A stretch of DNA of 24,418 nucleotides from a virus. The position numbers and the translations under genes are program-made. The stretch's first letter is position 1. Every line of letters begins with the position of its first letter. The notes beneath the pieces were generated by a model. It saw nothing but the letters and a program-made list of their open reading frames with translations, made no database searches and had not been told where the DNA came from. Below, piece by piece: positions 9,001 through 15,405 of this stretch. The stretch covers positions 304 through 24,721 of the IMG/VR virus record IMGVR_UViG_3300030108_000459. One strand, written 5' to 3'.

Positions 9001-9171
9001 GTAACACACGATGGATCGACAGCAGTAGCTACACAGTACGGTGAGATAAACACTGCAACTGCTATGGCTAGTTATGATGTAGATATAAATAGTGGTAACG
9101 TAAGATTGCTTGCAACAGCAGCATCATCAAATGCAACTAACTTTACAGTCAATGCGGTTGTATTAGACTAA
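6079..9171 (+). CDS. Tail fibre protein, long repetitive
   Basis: A 1030-residue fibre gene one base after the nozzle gene. The N-terminus (NEVIKAAPVNAEYNAI, then GGHKHDGSS near residue 40) is a common fibre attachment segment. The shaft is Thr/Gly/Asn/Asp-rich with DLGTSSVEFKDLYLDGTA and DLGAVGSEWRNLYVTGTA, repeated ELNxLDG-type motifs (about residues 353-375, 623-640 and 768-775), and TKTLTNKTLTSPTITSPTV near residue 815, all typical of marine phage fibres. The C-terminal part has ADRTITMPNETGIVLL, then QRSGSPANGMIRYNT and LEVYKGGAWG, a frequent pre-knob element, and a final beta-rich 100 residues that probably form the tip. Trimeric beta-structure is inferred. It lies between nozzle and accessory fibres, so it is likely the main fibre. 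AGGAG at 6062-6066 is the probable ribosome-binding site. Confidence 0.88.
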   Translation: MAGYSRQSASTIQPNEVIKAAPVNAEYNAIRDAFALSGGHKHDGSSTEGAYVPLIADTDALNKIAVDTSNNRHGVFVEVSSSAVEQVRFQDGVIVPVTDNDIDLGTSSVEFKDLYLDGTATVDTLQVDENATVTGNLTVNGNTTLGDADSDTVTVTADVASPLIPSADNTHDLGAVGSEWRNLYVTGTANIDALVADTADINGGTVDGAVIGGSSAAAGSFTTVGSSGLATLNSLTVTGATALNGGLTMDTNKFTVADTSGNTAIAGTLDVTGQTTVANFTATGTTILPATSFGDNNITNVGDIALDSISADDSTITITGNTTFADGSFNFDIASHDGTNGLALGGVVVTASAAELNKLDGVTATTDELNILDGDTSASSVTLADADRFVVNDDGTMKQVAATAISTYVGSSITSLSNLTTTGALNSGSITSGFGSIDTGSSTITTTGNITGGNIIISDGGNIGSASDTDAIAIASGGNVTMSQDLIVTGDLTVNGTTTTVNSTTVTIDDPVFTIGGDTAPGSDDNKDRGIEFRYHTGSAAKVGFFGFDDSAGKFTFIPDATNNSEVFSGTAGTIVANLEGAVTGNASTATALANARTIAGQSFDGTGNISIAPTDLTGVNSTAAELNIMDGDTSATSTTLADADRVVVNDDGTMVQVALTDFETYFEGALDTLSNVTTVGALNAGSITSGFGAIDNGSSAITTTGTITYGSLSDGTITVTAFVDEDDMASDSATLIPTQQSVKAYVNSVASSANNVTGLNATGAELNAVADFSAVSVDTSTAIANNDAILMFDNGNEIGYRDVDLLDTYFAGTTKTLTNKTLTSPTITSPTVTGLHLNDSGFTVEGSSEDGNETTVSFTNPTADRTITMPNETGIVLLKDSATGSVQLPAGTTAQRSGSPANGMIRYNTDDDALEVYKGGAWGLVGRNRQTASTSSTSQTAIATYTASSSLGIEITVIATDTVATERTITKLLVTHDGSTAVATQYGEINTATAMASYDVDINSGNVRLLATAASSNATNFTVNAVVLD
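7180..7422 (+). repeat. Intragenic fibre repeat, copy 1
   Basis: This encodes an ELNILDGDT segment, then TLADADRFVVNDDGTM and a GALNSGSITSGFGSID block. It matches copy 2, exactly 774 bp downstream (258 codons), along its whole length with many third-base differences. It is therefore an old in-frame duplication within the fibre shaft. Confidence 0.75.
7954..8196 (+). repeat. Intragenic fibre repeat, copy 2
   Basis: This is the partner of the block 774 bp upstream. It encodes ELNIMDGDT, TLADADRVVVNDDGTM and GALNAGSITSGFGAID in the same order and register. Confidence 0.75.
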
Positions 9172-9196
9172 TAAAAAGCCAAGTGGAGAGTGAAGC

Positions 9197-11293
9197 ATGG
9201 CAAACGATAAAGATTTTAAAGTAAATACAAGTATAAAACCTAAAAGATATCTTGAAACTTTGGGTACTATTACGTCAGGTACTGAAGGACCAAGTGGTAC
9301 ATTTAGTACAACACTTTATTCAGGCTCTGGTAGCAATCAAGATATTAATACTGGTATAGATTTATCAGGTAGTAATGAAGGTTTAGTTTGGACTAAAAGA
9401 AGAGATAGCACTGGTGATAATTTCTTTTTTGATACACTAAGAGGCACTGAAACTTTTTTATTAGCTAATAGCGTTAACAATGAAAAAGGACCATCTATAG
9501 CGTCTGCTCAAGATACTATAACAGCATTTAATAATAATGGTTTTACAACAGGGTCAAGCTCTAATACAAACAACAGTGCAGGTACTTTTTTAGCATGGAC
9601 CTTTAAATCTTCTGCTAATTTTTTTGATATAATGACTTATACAGGAAATGGAAGCAACAGAACTATTAGTCATAACTTAGGAGAATCTCCTGGTATGATT
9701 ATAACCAAAAGACGTAATTCAACTGGTAATTGGAATATATTTCATAGGTCTTTAGGTGCATCAAAATATATAATGTTACATAGTTCAGATGGTGAAAAAT
9801 CTCTTGGTACTATGTGGAATAATACAGTGCCTACTAGTACAGAGTGGTCTTTAGGAACTAGTGCTAATGTAAATGTAAGTTTTGGAACTTATATAGCTTA
9901 TGTTTTTGGTCATAATGATCACACTGTTCATTGTTCAAGTTACACAGGTGCAGGTAGTACTGATGTAACAGTTACAACTGGTTTTGAGCCTCAGTGGATA
10001 ATGATAAAAAAATCTTCTGCTGATGGTGATCAATGGATTATTTTTGATGATCAAAGAGGTATTGCAGGTAGTGGCGGTAATGATTCTAGACTTTTTGCTA
10101 ATCTTGATAACTCAGAAACAACTTCTACAGATTACATAGAAACTACATCATCAGGTTTTAAAGTTACAGGAACATCAGGAGATGTTGCAACTGATGGTGC
10201 TACTTATATTTATATGGCAATAGCTAAAACAGCAGATGTAGATAACTTAGATCTATCTACTGGCTCAGTATTTAATTATACACCTACTGCAAGTAAAAAA
10301 GTTAAAATAAGTAACCCTGCAGCATCAGGTACAAACTCTGGTGCTACTTTAATTTACAATGGTGGTACAACAGCTTCTTTTGATTTAGCTAATGCAAGCT
10401 ATGAAAGTAAAACATTAGATGTATCATCTCAAACTAATCAGCCTGCAGGTCTTGCATTTAAACATGATGGAACAAGACTGTTTTTGAATAGCGGCACAAT
10501 ATTTCAGTATGATTTAACTACACCTTTTGATATTTCAACAGCCTCTGTAGTAAGCGGATCATACACTGCAGGTGGATCTGGAGGATTAGTACTTAGTCCT
10601 GATGGTACTAAACTTTTCTATGCAGAAGCTGTCAATGACGGAATAGGAGAAGTAGCTCTTTCAACTCCTTTTGATCTTAGCACTGCTGTATCACCTGTAA
10701 CAACTTTTTTAGATACACAGCCTCAAGATGGTGGTACATTTGGTCTATGTTCTAATGAAGATGGCACTAAATTTTACATGGTTGGTTTTAATACAGATAC
10801 TGTATATCAATATAATTTAACTACAGGATTCGATCTTACCACAGCAAGTTTTGCAAATAAAAGTTTAAGTGTAAGCGCTCAAGATAATCTCCCTACAGCT
10901 GTTGCAATAAACACTGATGGAACTAAGCTTTTTGTTTTAGGTACAAGCGATAAAGTATATCAGTATAATTTATCAACACCTTTTGATGTTAGCACTGGAT
11001 CATTTGCTAGTGTTGAGTTTTCTGTTGCAAGTCAAGCTACTGGTCCACAAGGATTAGTTTTTGCAAATTCTGGTACAAAAATGTACGTTGCAGATACTAC
11101 TAATGATTCAATATTTCAGTATTCAGTTGGCAGTGGAGGTGTTAGTACAACATACCATAGTAGTATAAAATTTTCACGAGGCACAGCCCCTACTTCTCCT
11201 GCTTTAGGTGAAACAGATATAATTACATTTGATACAACAGATGGGGGTACAACTTACCTTGCATCTCATGCGATAGATGGGGCTAAAAAATAA
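9197..11293 (+). CDS. Accessory fibre / receptor-binding protein with propeller
   Basis: A 698-residue multi-domain beta-rich protein. Residues 1-20 (MANDKDFKVNTSIKPKRYLE) form a short anchor shared with the next two genes. Residues about 35-345 hold three repeats of a domain with YxGxGS, then a P/G-x-W/M-hydrophobic-K motif and WxxFDxxRG: GLVWTKRR, PGMIITKRR and GFEPQWIMIKK. I believe this repeat is catalogued as DUF7483. From residue 350 the cassette LDLSTGSVFNY begins. At about residues 400-645 there are five repeats of about 50 residues of the form xGLxFxxDGTKLFxx...xxxxYxLSTPFDxSTA, which look like beta-propeller blades. The last 50 residues (RGTAPTSP, then TTDGGTTYLA) finish the cassette. 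It probably binds a surface glycan or protein on the host. The ribosome-binding site is GGAGAG. Its TAA overlaps the next ATG by one base. Confidence 0.8.
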   Translation: MANDKDFKVNTSIKPKRYLETLGTITSGTEGPSGTFSTTLYSGSGSNQDINTGIDLSGSNEGLVWTKRRDSTGDNFFFDTLRGTETFLLANSVNNEKGPSIASAQDTITAFNNNGFTTGSSSNTNNSAGTFLAWTFKSSANFFDIMTYTGNGSNRTISHNLGESPGMIITKRRNSTGNWNIFHRSLGASKYIMLHSSDGEKSLGTMWNNTVPTSTEWSLGTSANVNVSFGTYIAYVFGHNDHTVHCSSYTGAGSTDVTVTTGFEPQWIMIKKSSADGDQWIIFDDQRGIAGSGGNDSRLFANLDNSETTSTDYIETTSSGFKVTGTSGDVATDGATYIYMAIAKTADVDNLDLSTGSVFNYTPTASKKVKISNPAASGTNSGATLIYNGGTTASFDLANASYESKTLDVSSQTNQPAGLAFKHDGTRLFLNSGTIFQYDLTTPFDISTASVVSGSYTAGGSGGLVLSPDGTKLFYAEAVNDGIGEVALSTPFDLSTAVSPVTTFLDTQPQDGGTFGLCSNEDGTKFYMVGFNTDTVYQYNLTTGFDLTTASFANKSLSVSAQDNLPTAVAINTDGTKLFVLGTSDKVYQYNLSTPFDVSTGSFASVEFSVASQATGPQGLVFANSGTKMYVADTTNDSIFQYSVGSGGVSTTYHSSIKFSRGTAPTSPALGETDIITFDTTDGGTTYLASHAIDGAKK
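10394..11130 (+). repeat. Five beta-propeller-like repeats
   Basis: These are five tandem units of about 48-53 codons. Each has a hydrophobic strand, a DGTKLF-type turn (HDGTRLF, PDGTKLF, EDGTKFY, TDGTKLF, NSGTKMY) and a closing YxLxTxFDxSTxS segment. The pattern is that of YVTN/NHL-like propeller blades. Whether the fold has five blades or recruits strands from the flanks needs a structure model. Confidence 0.7.
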
Positions 11294-11649
11294 TGGCTAA
11301 TGATAAAGACTTTGTTGTAAGTAAAGATGTAGAGATTGGTAAAGATAGTAAAGTTACTATTGGAACTATATCAAGCAACACTCTTGATTTATCTACAGGT
11401 AATTTTTTTACAGATACACCTGCAGGTGCGGTTACTTACACATTTAATAATCCAGGTACAGTACAAACATTTCAAATGAAACTTACTGGTGGAGCTTCAG
11501 CAGCAATTACGTGGCCTAACTCAGTAAAATATGAGGGTGGCACAGCACCTGTTGCACCTGGAAATGGTGAAATAGATACGCTAACATTTACGACAGATGA
11601 CGGTGGTACGACTTATATTGGTGTACTAACTGGTCATAATTTAAGCTAA
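11293..11649 (+). CDS. Minimal fibre-cassette protein
   Basis: A 118-residue protein coupled to the previous gene by a TAATG overlap. It starts MANDKDF like its upstream neighbour, and from about residue 32 consists almost entirely of the C-terminal cassette LDLSTGNFFTDTP, FNNPGT, ITWPNSVKYEGGTAP and TTDDGGTTYIG. That cassette type ends many phage tail-fibre proteins. With no domain between anchor and cassette it looks like a stripped-down relative of the flanking genes. It could be a small tip protein, a capping subunit that occupies the same attachment site, or the remnant of a larger fibre. Anchor and cassette are both intact and the reading frame is clean, so I treat it as a gene, not a pseudogene. 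Confidence 0.75.
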   Translation: MANDKDFVVSKDVEIGKDSKVTIGTISSNTLDLSTGNFFTDTPAGAVTYTFNNPGTVQTFQMKLTGGASAAITWPNSVKYEGGTAPVAPGNGEIDTLTFTTDDGGTTYIGVLTGHNLS

Positions 11650-11668
11650 TACTGGAGAGCGAAAGTAT

Positions 11669-12604
11669 ATGGCCACAACTAACTTTAAAATAAAAAACGG
11701 ATTGTTATCTAAAAGATACTTGCAAAATAAATCTGCTGTTAGTACTTCAAGTTTTACTACAGGAATAACCTCTCTTATTTTACAAACTACTGGAGATAAC
11801 AGTAGTTGGGTACAAAAAACAACAGATATTTCTGCGTATGGTGGGGCTACCGTAAGGCCAGTGTATTGGTATGATATGATTGCAAGTGTATTTACAGCAG
11901 ATCTGCAATTAGATAATATTGTTGTTGGTAACGAAACTTATACTTTTACCAATAATGCTACAGGTTGGCAAACTACCCAATCAAGCACAAATATAGGAAG
12001 TTATAGTGCTGCAAATTTTCATAATGTTGGAGCAGGTACAGCAGGAGGAAGAGTTTATAGAGACTCAGGAGGAACTCCTTCTAGTGGCACAGGATCTACC
12101 ACAGATGCAGATGGATCTAGTACTGGTCATTATTTATATTTTGAAACTTCATCTCCTGCTAACAGTTCATTTTATAATTTTCTTCTTAGAGGACCAGAAG
12201 TAACATTACCAATTAATAATCCTACTTGGAGTTGGTTTGAAAATAGAACAGGTACAAATGTGGGCAATCTTAATGCCTATCTTGATATTATAGGTGGTAC
12301 GACTGCAACTTTAGATTTAAGTCAAGGAAGTTATTTTACATTTTCATTAGGGTCATCAGTAACAGCAGTTTTTTCAAATCCACCTGCTTCAGGACCAGGA
12401 GGAATCCCCTCTAAAGCTTACTCTTTTGCTTTAGAAGTAGTAGCTTCGGGAGATTATACAATTACTTGGCCTGATTCAATAAAGTGGGAGGGTGGTAGTG
12501 CCCCTGCTAATACAGCGTCAGGGGCAACAGATTTGTATACATTTATAACAATCAATGGTGGTACTACGTACTTCGGTAAAAAAGCTTTAACAGGAGTATC
12601 ATAA
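11669..12604 (+). CDS. Accessory fibre protein with MAM-like sandwich domain
   Basis: A 311-residue protein. Residues 1-20 (MATTNFKIKNGLLSKRYLQ) resemble the anchor of the 698-residue protein (DFKVNTSIKPKRYLE). Residues about 30-210 look like a MAM/concanavalin-type beta-sandwich: SSWVQKTTDISAYGGATVR and ADLQLDNIVV first, then GHYLYFETSS, FLLRGPEVTLP and WSWFENRTGTNVGNLNAYL. The last about 95 residues are the shared cassette (LDLSQGSYFTF, FSNPP, ITWPDSIKWEGGSAP, NGGTTYFG). MAM-like domains bind glycans or other proteins, so a receptor-binding role is reasonable. GGAGAG (11654-11659) precedes the start. The leader closely resembles that of the 698-residue gene, consistent with duplication of the gene together with its start region. 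Confidence 0.75.
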   Translation: MATTNFKIKNGLLSKRYLQNKSAVSTSSFTTGITSLILQTTGDNSSWVQKTTDISAYGGATVRPVYWYDMIASVFTADLQLDNIVVGNETYTFTNNATGWQTTQSSTNIGSYSAANFHNVGAGTAGGRVYRDSGGTPSSGTGSTTDADGSSTGHYLYFETSSPANSSFYNFLLRGPEVTLPINNPTWSWFENRTGTNVGNLNAYLDIIGGTTATLDLSQGSYFTFSLGSSVTAVFSNPPASGPGGIPSKAYSFALEVVASGDYTITWPDSIKWEGGSAPANTASGATDLYTFITINGGTTYFGKKALTGVS

Positions 12605-14598
12605 TGTCACTTAGTAAAATGATAATGAGTCAGTCTGCAAATCAAGGCACAGGTGCAACTTTAGATGTAGATGATGTGTTTAGCACGTTTGTATATGACG
12701 GAACTGGTTCTGCACAAACGATTACAAACGACATTAATCTAAGTGGCGAAGGTGGATTGGTTTGGTCTAAAGCTAGAGACCAAGCATATGTTCATGGTTG
12801 GTATGACACAGAAAGAGGTATTTCAAAGTATCTTAATAGTGCATCAGCCTCTGGGCAACAATTAAACTTTAGCACTGAAGGCCTTAATGCGTTTAACAGT
12901 AATGGATTTACCCTAGGAACAAACAATGACGGTAGCAATGTTATAAACGCATCAGGAACGGAATATTGCACTTGGACATTCCGCCAAGCTCCTAAGTTTT
13001 TTGATATGGTTAAAGTAACAACAAGCTCTGGGACGAATACAATAAGTCACTCTTTAGGTCAAACTCCAGGCATGATTATATCAAAAGCTACTGGTTTTAG
13101 TAATCTGTGGTATGTTTGGCATAGATCAAATTCTACTGGTAATTTAGTTTTAAATAGTTCAAATGGAACATCATTTTTTACTGGCGCTATTTTTGGGAAT
13201 GGAATTTCAGAGGTTGTTCAGCCAACTTCTACTGAATTTACTTTTTATAGTGCGGGTGGAGAGCATATTTTTTATATTTTTGCTCACCACAACAATGATG
13301 GTGAGTTTGGGCCAAATCAAGACCAAGATATTATCAAGTGTGATAGTTATACTGGCAATGGTAGTAGCACTGGGCCAAGTGTTAATCTAGGATTTGAGCC
13401 TCAGTGGGTTATGGTAAAAAATTTAGATACCAACGGATATGGTTGGATTATATCCGATGCTATGAGAGGTTTTAATGTAACAGATACTGTAAATTTAGAA
13501 GCCAATTCCTCCGATTCTGAAACCACAGCCGATATCGGTCATTGGGCTGAACCTACATCGACAGGATTTAAATTAGTCAGTAATTCTGTCTCCTCAAATG
13601 CAAATGGCACAAATTATATTTACATGGCAATACGCAGAGGCCCACTAGCTGCACCTACTAGTGCAAGTCAAGTTTTTAATACAAACCCTGCCGTAGGTGC
13701 GTCTGGAAATTTAGGTCAACATAGGTCTGGTTTTCCTGTTGATTTTGCACTTCAAAAAGTAACAAACACTACTTCTGATTGGACAGCAGGGGCTAGATTA
13801 ATACAGAATAAAAGTTTACGTCCTAACGATACTAATCAACAATCTGACGCAACAAGCTTTAAATTTGATTATATGGATGGGTGGGGTACATCTAGTGCTG
13901 ATTCAGACAGAACTGCTTGGATGTGGAAACGTGCTCCTAAATATTTTGATGTAGTTGCTTATGACGGTAGTAGTAGTAACGCAACTTACAATCATAATTT
14001 AGGTATAGCTCCAGAAATGATGTGGGTAAAAGTTACAGATGGAACTACTGGCTATTGGGCTGTAGGGTCAAATTATTTAAGTAATGGAACTGGTTGGGAT
14101 AAAGAATTACGATTAAATGAGGCTACCCCTGAAGCAGCTACAAGCAAGTTTGATAATGCAAGTTCAGGTGGAACTGCGACAGCTCCTACAGCAACACAAT
14201 TTACTGTAAGGCCAGGTACAGGTGATGTTAATGATAGTGGAAAAACACACATAGCATTTTTGTTTGCTTCAATTTCAGGTATATGTAAAATAGGAAGTTA
14301 CACAGGTAATGGTTCTACACAAACTATAGATTGTGGATTTAGTAACGGTTCTAAACTTGTAATAGTTAAAAGAATTAGCACTGGTGCTAATGGCAATTGG
14401 GTTATTATGGATTCTGTTAGAGGTATAAATGCAGGTGACGATCCAACATTAAGTATAAATGTTACAAATCCAAATGACCCTTTTGATTTAATAAACCCAC
14501 AAAATTCTGGTTTTGAGGTAGAAGAACACAGTGGATCATCTGTTCACAAAATAAATACGAATGGTGTAACTTATCTCTTTTACGCTATTGCAGCATAA
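12604..14598 (+). CDS. Accessory fibre / receptor-binding protein, repeat-rich
   Basis: A 664-residue protein overlapping the previous stop by one base (TAATG), with AGGAG as ribosome-binding site. It lacks the MANDKDF anchor and starts MSLSKMIMSQSANQGTG. It is built from tandem repeats of the same domain as the 698-residue protein: GLVWSKARD, PGMIISKATG and GFEPQWVMVKN occur in the same order, then a degenerate unit (FALQKVTNTTSDW), then PEMMWVKVTDGTTGYW and KLVIVKRISTGANGNW near the C-terminus. Repeats end in a YIYMAIRR/HIAFLFA-type strand. No C-terminal cassette is present and it finishes with a repeat strand (TYLFYAIAA). It probably forms an extended receptor-binding arm. Partner and ligand cannot be told from sequence. 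Confidence 0.78.
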   Translation: MSLSKMIMSQSANQGTGATLDVDDVFSTFVYDGTGSAQTITNDINLSGEGGLVWSKARDQAYVHGWYDTERGISKYLNSASASGQQLNFSTEGLNAFNSNGFTLGTNNDGSNVINASGTEYCTWTFRQAPKFFDMVKVTTSSGTNTISHSLGQTPGMIISKATGFSNLWYVWHRSNSTGNLVLNSSNGTSFFTGAIFGNGISEVVQPTSTEFTFYSAGGEHIFYIFAHHNNDGEFGPNQDQDIIKCDSYTGNGSSTGPSVNLGFEPQWVMVKNLDTNGYGWIISDAMRGFNVTDTVNLEANSSDSETTADIGHWAEPTSTGFKLVSNSVSSNANGTNYIYMAIRRGPLAAPTSASQVFNTNPAVGASGNLGQHRSGFPVDFALQKVTNTTSDWTAGARLIQNKSLRPNDTNQQSDATSFKFDYMDGWGTSSADSDRTAWMWKRAPKYFDVVAYDGSSSNATYNHNLGIAPEMMWVKVTDGTTGYWAVGSNYLSNGTGWDKELRLNEATPEAATSKFDNASSGGTATAPTATQFTVRPGTGDVNDSGKTHIAFLFASISGICKIGSYTGNGSTQTIDCGFSNGSKLVIVKRISTGANGNWVIMDSVRGINAGDDPTLSINVTNPNDPFDLINPQNSGFEVEEHSGSSVHKINTNGVTYLFYAIAA

Positions 14599-14626
14599 TA
14601 TCAAACTCATATGAAAGGATCAATCA

Positions 14627-15115
14627 ATGGGTGAATATAGACATAGAAAATCTGGAGTTGTAAAAACTCAAGGCGAGTGGAGAAAAGAATACTCTAATAC
14701 TTCTTTTCCTGCTGTTTGGACTCAAGATACGTTAGACTTTATGAAGTTAGACGCAGTGTTGCCTAGCCCTCCTGCTACAACAACAGCGTATCAAACAAGT
14801 GTACGTGATGGTGTTGAGCAAGATAGTAAAGGCAACTGGGTAGAAAAATATGTAGCCAAAGATATGTTTGCTGATGATGATGAACTTGGCACTAAGGCAG
14901 AGCAAGAAGCTGCATATCAGGCAAAGCTAGACGCTAACACCGCAGCAAGCCATAGATCTACTAGAGATAAAAAACTTGCAGAGACAGATTTCTATGCGTT
15001 GTCAGATGTAACAATGTCAGATAATATGAAAACATATAGACAAGCTCTACGTGATTTACCAACACATAAAAACTGGCCTAATCTAGAAGATGCAGATTGG
15101 CCCACTAAACCTTGA
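14627..15115 (+). CDS. Tail fibre assembly chaperone-like protein
   Basis: A 162-residue protein right after the fibre genes. The C-terminal 45 residues carry the pattern RDKKLAETDFYALSDV, YRQALRDLPTHKNWP and WPTKP. This matches the phage tail assembly chaperone-type domain (laesDw..lpD ... YRqaLRDi ... WPtkP) that usually sits beside fibre genes. The N-terminal 110 residues (YRHRKSGVVKTQGEWRK, VRDGVEQDSKGNWVEKYV) look like the companion segment of such proteins. It likely helps one of the upstream fibres fold or trimerise, or is itself a small tail-tip part. The start has AAAGGA about eight bases upstream. Confidence 0.7.
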   Translation: MGEYRHRKSGVVKTQGEWRKEYSNTSFPAVWTQDTLDFMKLDAVLPSPPATTTAYQTSVRDGVEQDSKGNWVEKYVAKDMFADDDELGTKAEQEAAYQAKLDANTAASHRSTRDKKLAETDFYALSDVTMSDNMKTYRQALRDLPTHKNWPNLEDADWPTKP

Positions 15116-15128
15116 CAAATAAGAAAAA

Positions 15129-15395
15129 ATGGGTTTAACTATGAGTGATATCAGACTATCTCCCGAAGAATTAGAAGAGATGCTAGACAACGCAGCTAGA
15201 CGTGGTGCTAAAGAGGCTCTACGTTCTATAGGTTTGCTTGATGATGACGCAGCTAGAGATATTATAGAAATGAGAAGTTTACTAGAGGCATGGCGTGATA
15301 CTCGTAAATCTGTTTGGTCAACAATAGTTAAAGTAACCACTGTCGCACTGCTGACATTTATCGCAGGTGCAGTGTGGATGACAATGGGTAAATAA
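15129..15395 (+). CDS. Small one-TM protein (DUF6127-like), holin candidate
   Basis: An 88-residue protein if started at 15129; an in-frame ATG at 15141 (MSDIRLSPEEL) is an equally possible start, as neither has a clear ribosome-binding site. Residues about 10-55 are a charged helical region, ARRGAKEALRSIGL then MRSLLEAWRDTRKS. This matches the pattern I know for DUF6127 (GA+RAL..+GL.D..A..D+.E+R.LL..WRD.+). One hydrophobic helix follows (about residues 62-84, VWSTIVKVTTVALLTFIAG) with a one-lysine cytoplasmic or periplasmic end. Small size, single TM and location in a phage late block make it a holin or pinholin candidate. The lysozyme gene is about 3 kb downstream, which weakens the pairing. 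Function unproven. Confidence 0.7.
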   Translation: MGLTMSDIRLSPEELEEMLDNAARRGAKEALRSIGLLDDDAARDIIEMRSLLEAWRDTRKSVWSTIVKVTTVALLTFIAGAVWMTMGK

Positions 15396-15405
15396 GGAAT
15401 ATAGT

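Noticed and set aside
12006-12203. Overlapping plus-strand frame inside the 311-residue gene (also 13163-13390, 15497-15682 and 17843-18043)
   Set aside because: Out-of-frame reads of repetitive genes with biased composition and no ribosome-binding site.
9197-14598. Diversity-generating retroelement acting on the fibre genes
   Set aside because: No reverse transcriptase, and no adenine-biased template/variable repeat pair could be seen in the window. The repeats found are ordinary diverged protein repeats.
15112-15140. TTGACA as a promoter ahead of the 88-residue gene
   Set aside because: No acceptable -10 at 15-19 nt (only TTAACT), and the hexamer overlaps the stop codon of the previous gene.
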